This document shows, piece by piece, positions 23,284 to 32,742 of a stretch of DNA of 64,000 bases. Source of the stretch: Medicago truncatula. Taxonomy: Eukaryota > Streptophyta > Magnoliopsida > Fabales > Fabaceae. The translations under genes were made by a program, and so were the position numbers. The stretch is from assembly GCF_003473485.1 (NCBI RefSeq), contig NC_053045.1, forward strand, positions 51,378,494-51,442,493, written 5' to 3'. The notes beneath the pieces were generated by a model, which was not told the DNA's origin, did no database searches, and was given only the letters and a program-made list of their open reading frames with translations. Positions within the stretch are counted from its first letter, which is position 1. Each line of letters begins with the position of its first letter.

Positions 23284-23682
23284 ATGGTTTCAATCTCCAA
23301 AATTGCTTTCTCAATTCCAATGTTACTAATTGTTTTTGTTGCTTTGCAGTTCACAAATGGTCAAATTCTTCCTCCGATTTTTCCTCCAATCATTCCTCCG
23401 ATTGTTCCTCCAGTAGGCGGGGTCATTTCTCCGGTTTTTCCTCCAATCATTCCTTCGATTGTTCCTCAAGTAGGCGGGATCATTCCTCCAGTCATTCCTC
23501 CGTTTGTTCCTCTGGTAGGCGGGGTCATTCCTCCGATTGTTCCTCCCGTAGGAGGGATCATTCCTCTGATTGTTCCTCCAATAGGCGGGGTCATTCCTCC
23601 GATTGTTCCTCCTGTAGGTGGTATCATTCCTCCGATTGTTCCTCCAATAGGCGGGAACACTCCTCCAAATTCCTCCATGTAG
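23284..23682 (+). CDS. Small secreted proline-rich repeat protein
   Basis: 132 residues. A signal peptide covers residues 1 to about 26 (charged start, hydrophobic core IPMLLIVFVALQF, cleavage near TNG-Q). The rest is built almost wholly from 10-13 residue units of the type GGVIPPIVPPV, about eight times, ending in NTPPNSSM. Almost no charge and no cysteine in the mature part, so this is not a classic eight-cysteine hybrid proline-rich protein. A cell-wall or apoplast role is likely (inference). The DNA repeat has a period of about 36-39 bases, which also keeps other frames open. A TATA box is at 23215. It begins about 280 bases after the end of the big TIR element. I do not recognise a named gene. 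Confidence 0.75.
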   Translation: MVSISKIAFSIPMLLIVFVALQFTNGQILPPIFPPIIPPIVPPVGGVISPVFPPIIPSIVPQVGGIIPPVIPPFVPLVGGVIPPIVPPVGGIIPLIVPPIGGVIPPIVPPVGGIIPPIVPPIGGNTPPNSSM

Positions 23683-24938
23683 GATTAAGGAGGCATCTTC
23701 AGAATGTTTTCCTTGTAATCGAAAAGTTGTTATGTAGCACATGCAACATCCACTCGAAAAGAAGAAAAAAAAAAACAATTTATTGATGAGAATATTACTC
23801 TTAACTTATACCTCAATTTACGTTGATTGAATAATAAAAATAAGGATGTAGCGCCTTATTATAAATTTTATTATAGTAAATCATCCTTTTTTTTTTAGTT
23901 AATTATCATATATTGATCGCAAGAATTATGAATTTAGTCTTCCTTTCTTCCTCATATTTTTCTTATCATTTATTTTGATATAACAAGTTTCATTCTTAGT
24001 GCAATTTTATTTGTTTGATACAAAAGGTGTTACCTTTAAAATAAGGCCGGCCTAATAGATAGAGGATCTTGCTAACAAGTGCCCTAAGGGCATTGTTTAA
24101 AAAATCTACAAGAAGAAACTTTGTCTTGAAAATACACACATGTAAAAGTCATGGTAAAATTTGCTACTTTTGATGCTTAAACAATGCTCTAAGGACACTT
24201 GTTAGCATTTTCCATAGATTAATAGGCCTAAAGAAATTTTTTATTTAGGCCTTTTAATAATTTTTTTTAACCAAATACTTATAAAAAGACATTAAAAGAA
24301 ATTGATTTTGTATTGACTAAGATGTTGATCAAGATTTGAATCTATGAGCAAGAGTACTTCAGGCTTTTTTCATAATCAATTAAGCTATGTAATGTCAATA
24401 AATTATCTAATATATTATAAATTTATAACCAAATTATTTTTGAACGCCCATTATTTTACCCAAAATTTTAAGGAGATTTTGGTTCTTGTCCCCCTCCTTT
24501 TGTTTTGTTTTCCTTTGGTTTTTAATATATCTTTTGGTAGTCTAGCTCTTTGCTAATGTTAGCTATTCTTTTGCTAAATTTTTTTTTCTCATATGAATAC
24601 ATAAAAATTTACATCGGCAGATATAAGCAAATAAAATCCTCAGCGAATGCAATGTAAATATTTAACAGATTTTTTTACATACAAAAAAAAAATATTTCAT
24701 AGAAACATTACATTTATCTTGACAATTTAATTTAATAGCTTTAAATAGTTCATCTGATTCAAAAGAAATATTGGACCTAAAATAAATCATAATTCGGTTG
24801 ATCACAAATAAAACATTGTTGTAGTTCATCAAATCTAGATAAATAGTATGAATTTATATAAAAGAATAATATTTAAAATATAAAAAAAATCATATGAATG
24901 GATTCATATTGCTTTATTTTAGAAATATTTATTATTTC

Positions 24939-24973
<35 letters not shown>

Positions 24974-25372
24974 TATTCCCTAAAAAAAAGATATACACAT
25001 ATAAATTGATTTTTTCTTTACTACAACTTTGATTACAAAACACTGCAAAAAAAAAAATCTCACAAATAACATATATTTTGCATTCCAAATCATGTTTTCA
25101 AAGAATTATTGGTCAATTGGTTAAGTTATATGATCGAAAGTGTGGGTGCTCTGGTTCGATTTCATGGGTGATATTTTTATTTTTAATGATTTTTGTAAAG
25201 CCATTCTTAATTGGAATGAATGCATGTCATTGTTCTTTGAATGGTTGAAGAAGATGAAGGATGAACCCAGATTTGAAAAAAAAAGGGTGGGGGTGGGGGG
25301 GTGAAATCAAATTAATTTGATGGTGTAAATTGTAAAATGTCATTAATTTAAAATGGGGTGAATATGCAAATA
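23683..25372. other. Intergenic with MITE and simple repeats
   Basis: No gene seen. It contains the MITE at 24064-24212, a TA/CA run near 24940-24972, and a SINE-like stretch at about 25098-25180 (A-box-like TCAATTGGTTAAG, B-box-like TGGTTCGATTTC). Confidence 0.55.
24064..24212. mobile_element. MITE of about 150 bp with 38-bp inverted repeats
   Basis: Left arm GGATCTTGCTAACAAGTGCC through GGGCATTGTTTAA; the right arm is its complement with a few changes (TTAAACAATGCTCTAAGGAC to GCATTTTCC). ATAGA flanks both ends, a possible 5-bp duplication. No coding capacity. Confidence 0.7.
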
Positions 25373-25926
25373 GAAGCAGATGTAAACCATCGTATTCAAG
25401 CTGGGTGATTGAAATGGAGAAGAGCCTCAGGTGTTTTGTGCGATAAGAAAGTGTCACTTAAGTTGAAAGGAAAGTTCTATCGGACAGCAATCAGACCGGC
25501 GTTGTTGTATGGTACGGAGTGTTGGGCGGTTAAGAGTCAACATGAGAATCAAGTAAGTGTAGCAGAGATGAGGATGTTGCGTTGGATGAGTGGTAAGACT
25601 AGACAAGATAGAATTATGAATGACACCATTAGAGAGAGTGGGGGTAGCACCTATAGTAGAAAAGTTGGTAGAAAATAGGCTTAGATGGTTTGGGCATGTA
25701 GAGAGAAGACCCGTAGATGCCGTGGTAAGAAGAGTAAATCAAATGGAGGAGAGTCAAGTTAAAAGAGGTAGAGGAAGACCTAGGAAAACTATTAGAGAAA
25801 CCATTGAAAATGATTTAGAGGTCAATGAGTCGGATCCAAATTTGATGTAGGATAGAACACTACGGCGTCATTTGATCCATGTAGTCGAGCCCACTTAGTG
25901 GGATAAGGCTTGGTTGTTGTTGTTGT
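25373..25926 (+). mobile_element. 5'-truncated RTE-type LINE tail with 14-bp target duplication
   Basis: It encodes the C-terminal part of an RTE-clade reverse transcriptase polyprotein: [48 protein letters not shown], then in another frame [13 protein letters not shown] and VKRGRGRPRKT. There is thus at least one frameshift, near 25625. The end is the GTT-repeat tail typical of plant RTE elements. TGAATATGCAAATA stands at 25359-25372 and 25927-25940. The catalytic domain is absent. Confidence 0.88.
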
Positions 25927-26014
25927 TGAATATGCAAATAATAAAATACATGCTAAAATTGTAAAATATAATAAATATTTTTATTTTGTTGATGGAGGAC
26001 ACGTGGCTGTTTTT

Positions 26015-26058
26015 TATTGGTTTGGGTAAAATGCCCACCAATTTTCAAAGGCAATTTA
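26015..26058. repeat. Fragment related to the 63321 MITE
   Basis: ttattggtttgggtaaaatgcccaccaattttcaaaggcaatt resembles the right arm of the 63321-63488 element (tggttggtgggtaaattacc and cttcaaaggtaatcta). One end only. Confidence 0.45.
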
Positions 26059-26062
26059 AAAA

Positions 26063-26230
26063 AGAGAAATGATATTTGTACAACCATTTTGCTACGAATA
26101 ACTTTATCTCTCATACTCACATGATGTTATTATTTTCTCTCTTCCTTTTTCTCTGTCCATTGTTTTTGACCAATCAAAAGATAGGAAAACAAAGTTGTCA
26201 TTAAATGGATGTACAAATATCATTGCTCTT
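26063..26230. mobile_element. MITE in the PPR copy 3 promoter
   Basis: The ends AGAGAAATGATATTTGTACA and the complementary right end (tgtacaaatatcattgctctt) match for about 26 bases. TTTAAAAA-like bases flank both sides (7-8 bp). It ends 160 bases before the PPR start codon, so it lies in or next to the promoter. Confidence 0.7.
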
Positions 26231-26389
26231 TAAAAAAAACCTATTTAATATATAATAATATAGTCGGGTTAAGCTAGATCCATATACCCACAAAACAAAA
26301 CCCATCGTTCAACCTTAAACCCTTCAAAAAACACAACCTTTGTGTCTGCACAGCAATTTCATCTCCGAAACAAACACAACACTTTTACG

Positions 26390-28306
26390 ATGAATCGCAT
26401 GAAAGCAATAACCTCGTCCCTCAGATACCTCAAATCATCATCACTTGCTACACGAGTTCTCGCAACTCGGAACCAGGTTTCTCACTTTTCTTCTTCCTCT
26501 TTTTCACTCCCTCTTTTGAACCGATCCAAAGATTTGTTATGTTTTCACAACAATCATCAAAAACACTATTTTTCTTCAAAACCCAACATGATTTTGGAGC
26601 GTGTTTTTACCAATGATTGGTCTGAAGAGTTAGAGAAAGAGTTGGAAGCATGTCGTGAATCATTGACTCATGAAACTGTTGTTTATGTTTTGAAGCGATT
26701 GGATAAAAACCCAATTAAAGTTTTTACCTTTTTCAATTGGGTCAGTGAGAAAGAGTGGTTTATGGCAAGTTCTTCGGTTTATAGCTTGGTTCTTAGGGTT
26801 TTAGCTAGTAATAAGGAGATGAAAGAGTTTTGGATTGTTCTTAGGGCTATGAAGGAAAAAGGGTTTTATTTAGATGAAGAGACGTATTTGACGATTTCTA
26901 CGGGTTTGAAAAGGGAGAATTTGAAGAGTGATATTGTTGCACTTTCACATTTCTATAAAGGGATGCTTGAGCAAAATGCAATGCAGAATGTTGTTAAAAA
27001 GGTGGTTGGCATTATTTCAGGGTCTGATTGGGATGATAAGGTTGAGAATGAACTGGAGAAGGTTAAAATTCAGCTTTCGGATAATTTCGTGATTAGGGTT
27101 ATGAAAGAGCTTCGAGATAGTCCCTTAAAGGCTTATAAGTTTTTTCATTGGGTTGGGAAGCAATCTGGTTATCAACAGAATACAGTGACTTATAATGCAG
27201 TTGCTAGAGTTCTTCCAAGGATGGAATCAATTGAGGAGTTTTGGAGTATTCTTGAGGAGATGAAGAGTGTCGGTCATGAATTGGATCTTGATACTTACAT
27301 TAAGATATCGAGGCAGCTTCAAAAGAATAAGATGATGGAGGATGCTGTCAAGCTTTATGAGCATATGATGGATAGTTCATATAAGCCTTCAGTTCTGGAT
27401 TGCATTATGCTTTTAAAGAGCATCTCTGCAAGCGATAAGCCGAATTTGGATTTAGTTTTCAGGGTAGCTAAGAAATTCGAGTCATCAGGGTATACTCTTT
27501 CCAAGGCAGTCTATGATGGTATTCATAGGTCTTTGACAAGTGCTGGGAAATTTGATGAAGCTGAAAAGATTGTCGAGACCATGAAAAATGCTGGCTACGA
27601 GCCCGATAACATCACCTACAGTCAACTTATTTTCGGACTTTGTAAGACGGGGAGGTTTGAAGAAGCACTTAAGGTAATCGATGATATGAAAGCTAACAAT
27701 ATTTGGGTTGATATCAAGACTTGGACTATCTTGATCCAAGGGTACTGTGATGCCGGCAAACTAGATGATGCGTTATTTAGTCTCTATAAGATGATTGAAA
27801 CTAAGGATGCAGATGCTGAATTGTTGGAAGTTCTAGTTGAGGGTTTTCTTAAGCAAAAAAGAATCGATGGTGCATACAAGTTGCTTTTAGAGATATCTAC
27901 TAAGTGTCGTACATGTCCACGTCAAGCTACATTCAAGAAACTGATTGATAGTCTATTAGGAGTCAGAAAGTTTGAGGAGGCACTCGACCTGCTTCGTTTG
28001 ATGAAGTCTAAACAATACCCTCCATACCATGAACCATTTGTGTCACATATTTCGAAGTTTGGGACCATGGAGGATGCTGCAGAATTCCTGAGGGTGTTGA
28101 GTTTAAAAAATTACCCATCCCATACAGTTTACCTTCAAATTTTTGAATCCTTATTTCAAGAAGGTAGACTTTCAGAGGCCAAAGATCTATTGTACAAGTG
28201 TCCTCACCATATCAGGAAGCATAGCAAAATCTCGGAACTTTTTGGTTCATCCAAGAGTCAGACGGCAGAGACCCAGGCGACCGATAGTCAGATAGCTGCT
28301 ACTTGA
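26390..28306 (+). CDS. P-class pentatricopeptide repeat protein, copy 3
   Basis: An intronless gene of 638 residues starting MNRMKAITSSLRYLKSSSL, a likely mitochondrial leader. The frame is open further upstream but without an ATG, and the chosen ATG matches copies 2 and 5. Shared blocks are FSSKPNMILERVFTNDWSEE, HWVGKQSGYQQNTVTYNAVA and TYSQLIFGLCKTGRFEEALK, then a C-terminus with LYKCPHHIRKHSKISELFGS. No editing domain, so P class. It is nearly identical to the broken copy at 32269 over long stretches, so that duplication is the youngest in the cluster. Confidence 0.93.
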   Translation: MNRMKAITSSLRYLKSSSLATRVLATRNQVSHFSSSSFSLPLLNRSKDLLCFHNNHQKHYFSSKPNMILERVFTNDWSEELEKELEACRESLTHETVVYVLKRLDKNPIKVFTFFNWVSEKEWFMASSSVYSLVLRVLASNKEMKEFWIVLRAMKEKGFYLDEETYLTISTGLKRENLKSDIVALSHFYKGMLEQNAMQNVVKKVVGIISGSDWDDKVENELEKVKIQLSDNFVIRVMKELRDSPLKAYKFFHWVGKQSGYQQNTVTYNAVARVLPRMESIEEFWSILEEMKSVGHELDLDTYIKISRQLQKNKMMEDAVKLYEHMMDSSYKPSVLDCIMLLKSISASDKPNLDLVFRVAKKFESSGYTLSKAVYDGIHRSLTSAGKFDEAEKIVETMKNAGYEPDNITYSQLIFGLCKTGRFEEALKVIDDMKANNIWVDIKTWTILIQGYCDAGKLDDALFSLYKMIETKDADAELLEVLVEGFLKQKRIDGAYKLLLEISTKCRTCPRQATFKKLIDSLLGVRKFEEALDLLRLMKSKQYPPYHEPFVSHISKFGTMEDAAEFLRVLSLKNYPSHTVYLQIFESLFQEGRLSEAKDLLYKCPHHIRKHSKISELFGSSKSQTAETQATDSQIAAT

Positions 28307-29869
28307 TCTCTGATTTTTTTTCTTAGTATCTATCTCATCTTTAATCAACCAATAACTTTTGTCAAGCTGTTGGGTGGATTTTTCTTTGCACTTGGAAAAC
28401 CATTAGGAGATAATATATGGTGTCAGTCAAGTTATTTTTTATTTTGTTAGAAGTTTTCATGTATGATTAGTACTGTTATCATTGCTAAGTTTTTATTTAT
28501 TTAAAAAGGTTTAATTAATCCAGTTTTTATATTTTTCTAAAGGATGTGGATGCATGTACATGCTTGATAAACAGAATATATTTTAGTGGCACCTGTTTCG
28601 CTTCCAATATGAGTTTCATAATATGTAAAATATGTTGGCTTTGATATCTCATCTCTTTTAGAAATCCTGGTTTGAATTTTCACATTGGAACAAAATTGTT
28701 ATTGTATCATTTTCAAGGATCACGGATCTCTCTATGTTAATACATATCAGTTGCATAGTAGTAAATCCCATATAGTGGCGCGTGGCGGCCAACCCCAAAA
28801 GTGGGATAGCGTATAGTGGTATGACCACCGCTTATTGATTACTTTTTGGACAAATTACAATGGATGATGCCAAGGATTCTAACCACATCTATATACTGGC
28901 CTATCATTAAAACTGACTTTTTTTAATTGAATCCTTGGCATTGTCCGTTGCTGCATACATTTCACCAATTGCGGGTTTTTTCTCATTATCAACCATTCTT
29001 ATCCATGGCTGTGTTGTACACAAACAAAACAACAAAAGACAAAAATAAGCAAAAGAGGAGCATAGGTAGAAGCATACAATAGTTTACGAAAATACATGGC
29101 AATTTAGGAATTGAGTGGAAACATAGTTTACAAAATTCTGCATAAGGATTTGAAAGTGCTTAGGAAGAGAACAAATGGAACAGATGGAACCAGTTACCAG
29201 AGGAAAAAAAATAAAAATAAAAACGGAAAACAAAATTTTGTGAAATTCAGATACAAAATTCTGCAATTTAGAAGTTGAGAACCGAGGAAGAAAATAAAAA
29301 TAACCTGTAACATAGTTTACAAAGGAAGAAACATAACGATGTAAAGGATCTGAAACTGAAAGTGCTTAGGAAGATTTGAAAGTGAAGAGATGAAGATAGG
29401 ATCTGCGACGGCAACCGAGGAAGAGACGAAGAGCTCGTGTGACTGTGTTTGTGTGTTATGCAGCGCAACAGAGGATCGTGTGAGAAGAGAAAGAGTTGGG
29501 AAAATTTAGGATTTATAAGAAATCCCCAAAATGGGTTTAAAATTAGGGTTAATTTGGAGTTTTCCTACTAAAATCAAATAGCAGATCTGAAACTGCTACA
29601 AGCTCCGCAACCTGCTACGCTTCCACTACCTGCTACAGCAGCCAAAGCGGCTGCTATCTTAGTACGCTCCGCTAAGCCACCGACCGTAGCGGTGGGTGGC
29701 CGCTACGCTAAGCCGCTATAGCGTGCTATTGACTACTCTGATTAGTTGCCTTGCTAAAAGATGTTTCAAACTATGCATGGCTTAAAATTGGACTTTAAAG
29801 CACCCTTGTGCTTGCCAACTAAGATTGTTTTGTTGTGATTAGAAAATCTCTGTTGATATAAATATGTAA
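28307..29869. other. Intergenic between PPR copies 3 and 4
   Basis: No host gene seen. It holds the inverted-repeat element at 28755-29742, and within that a small perfect-stem hairpin at about 28866-28948 (arms on TGCCAAGGATTC and complement). Confidence 0.6.
28755..29742. mobile_element. Non-autonomous TIR element, possibly hAT-like
   Basis: The left end GTAGTAAATCCCATATAGTG continues to gcgtggcggcc. The complement of the right end reads GTAGTCAATAGCACGCTATA and continues to gcgtagcggcc. GC-rich subterminal repeats of tagcgg type cluster at both ends, as is common in hAT elements. No transposase and no clear 8-bp duplication found. The interior is AT-rich. Confidence 0.5.
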
Positions 29870-30705
29870 GGAGATGTTGTCAAGTTGTATGAGCTTATGA
29901 TGGATGGTTCATAGTTCATATGAGCCATCGGTTCACGATTGCTGTATCCTTTTAAACGCCATCGCTACCAGCAATTCACCAAATTCTGATCTTGTTTTCA
30001 GGGTAGCCAAGAAATATGAATCTGCAGGCTATACTGTCACCAAGGAAATCTATGATTGAATCCACTGACGTGACAGGTGTTTGACCAGTGTTGGGAAATT
30101 TGAAAAAGCTGAAAATATTGTTAAGACTATGAGAAATGCTGGCTATGAACCTGATAATACTACGTACAATCAAGTAGTTTTCGGACTTTGTAAGATGAAG
30201 AGGGTTGAAGAAGCATGTAAGGTGCTGGAGGAGATGGAACGTAGTGGCTGCATTCATGATAACAAAATTTGGTCCATCTTGATCCAAGGGCATTGCTTTG
30301 TTTAAGGGCATACAATTTCTTGTAGAGGTGGTTAAGAGATGCGCTTCTCCTAGGTAATGTACATATGAAATATTGATTCAAAACCTGTTAGGAATCGATA
30401 AATTTGATGATGCACTTCACCTTCTTTGTTTGACGAGGAAACAGTACTTGCCATTCAACAAACCAATTGTGCAGTATGTTTCAAAGTTTGGGACCGTGGA
30501 GGATGCTGAGAAATTCCTGAAGGCATGGAGAAAGGGAAGTCCTCGATCCCATTCAGCCTATTTTCATGTTTTGGAATCTTTCATCGGAGAACTCTCTGAG
30601 GTCAAAGATCTATTGTGCAAGTTTCCTTCTCAAACAAGGAAACGTAAAAAGGTCAGTGAATTTTTTTGCTTCAGTGGAGACTCGGATGCTCCTAGTCCTA
30701 CTTGA
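29870..30705 (+). pseudogene. PPR pseudogene, copy 4 (C-terminal part of a copy-1-like gene)
   Basis: It matches copy 1 from about its position 14262 to its stop. The N-terminal half is missing. A short repeat (gttcatagttcata) breaks the frame near 29910, a stop lies at about 30057, roughly 150 bases around copy-1 position 14680-14790 are deleted near 30300, and smaller deletions follow. Two open pieces survive: one with TYNQVVFGLCKMKRVEEACK and one from LLGIDKFDDALHLL to the end. The 3' flank is also copied. Not expected to make a working protein. Confidence 0.88.
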
Positions 30706-32268
30706 TGCCCAGAAAACATTTCCTTCCTAGTGTGCATATAATTGTTTCTCAAATAACTACAATCATGCTGAAAAATAGATCCAAACTGCCTCAAAAGTCA
30801 GAGGTCTTGGGTTGGATTCCTGCTTATGGTCTTTCAGAAATCTGTCACTTGTAAGCATCAGAATATGCTACTGACCTGTGGTATGCCATGATCTTTGATT
30901 GAGGCAAGTGGCAACCTCCTTTCACTCTAGACTACTAATTGCAAGTTTCAAATCATTAACTTTGTGATCAGACTTTTAGGCAGGTTTGTTTTTTGCATGG
31001 TGCAGAAAACCTTGTGTAAGCCAGTAATTTCATCACCAATAGCAATTTTTTTTTTAGTGTTTTCCCATTACAGCTTCAGTGTTCATCTAACAGAGTATGG
31101 CCTTTGTTGAACCCTGTTTTGGGGTGGTAAACATTTAAGTAGGAGTGCTGTTTTGGCTTTAAATTTTTATTTTTATTTTTAAAATCAAGCAGTTCATAAT
31201 GTTACAGTTTATTTTGATGTATGCCAAAGTTGACTACACACTCACTTTGGAACTAAGAATATGTGATCTACATTCATTCATAATTATTGTAATGGACTAA
31301 CTGAATATGAGCAGGGATACATTACAAAATGTCAAAAACCGTGCTCTTATGCCAACATCCACCATCATCTTATGTTATTATAATTATCTCTAAAAAAAAA
31401 CTTATGTTATTATAATTGTTGGATTCGGTTTCATCTTCTATTTTATTTATAGAAATAAAAAACAATATAATTTATTTTTAGAAAAATTAAGTGTTCTGCA
31501 TTTACAAATTAATGAGCATGTTAGCTTGTTCTCTAATGAACTCAATACGAGAGCTTAAACAAAGTAAAAAAAGAAGTCTCGTACACTCCGCAATCAAGAG
31601 TTTCATTTATATAAAAGTATATAAAAGTATATATTTTGTTTAAATGCGTTGTTCGAATTCCGTATTTTATTCATTATTTCGGTTGGTAAATGTAATAATT
31701 TAGTTTCATTAATTTGGATAAATTTGTATTTTTATAGCCAATAAACTCTAACATTCACTATATTATTGGATGGACTTTATGTTTTTTTAATGATATTGTG
31801 CAGAAATGCGTAGAATATTATAAACATCTCGCAAAAAAATAGAATCTTATAACAAAAAATGAATTAAATATAAATTTTTAACTTCCAATGATATAAAAAT
31901 TCATATTTAATTCATGTTTTGTTAAAAAAAAATGGAAGAGATTCTTATAATATTATAAAATTTTCTGCAAAATTTTATTCAAAAATATAAATTTTACCTA
32001 TGAGTTTACTTGCAAGGAGGAATCAAAAGTGAAGAGAGAAAATTTTTGGGGACTAAATATCGAAGAAAATCTTAGAGATACTAAATGAAAAGTTAATATA
32101 TTTATAAGGATAAAAACATATTTAAGCCTTTTGAAAATAGTAGCATTACATATAATAAAATTATTTAAATTTTGACCACTAGACAAAACCCTTCGTTCAA
32201 CCTTAAACCCTTCAAAAAACAACGTTTGTGTCGCGCATAGGAACAACAAATCCCTCCAAGCTTTTACG
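30706..32268. other. Copied 3' flank, then AT-rich intergenic
   Basis: 30706 to about 31770 is the counterpart of 15204-16640 after PPR copy 1, with insertions and deletions. The rest is AT-rich. The last 80 bases before 32269 repeat the leader of PPR copies 2 and 3 (cttaaacccttcaaaaaac). No gene seen. Confidence 0.6.
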
Positions 32269-32742
32269 ATGAATCGCGTGAAAGCAATAACTACTTCCCT
32301 CAGATTCCTCAAATCATCAAAATCACTCTCTACTCCGAATCAGGTTACTCACTTCTCTTCTTTCACTTTTTCAATCCCTCTTTTGAATCATTCACACGAT
32401 CTATTCCGTTTTCACAACAATCATCAAAAACACTGTTTTTCTTCAAAACCCAACATGATTTTAGAGCGTGTTTACACCAACGATTGGTCTGAAGAGTTAG
32501 AGAAAGAGTTGGAAGCATGTCGTGAATCATTGACCCATGAAACTGTTGTTTATGTTTTAAATCGATTGGATAAAAACCCAATTAAAGTTTTTACCTTTTT
32601 CAATTGGGTTAGTGAGAAAGATTGGTTTATGTAAAGTTCTTCGGTTTATAGCTTAGTTCTTACGGTTTTAGCTAGTAACAAGAAGATGAAAGAGTTTTGG
32701 ATTGTTCTTAAGGCTATGATGGATAAAGGGTTCTATTTAGAT

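Noticed and set aside
23241-23786. 181-codon plus-strand frame and 150-codon minus-strand frame over the proline-rich gene
   Set aside because: They are by-products of a stop-free repeat. Only the 23284 frame has a signal peptide and a sensible start.
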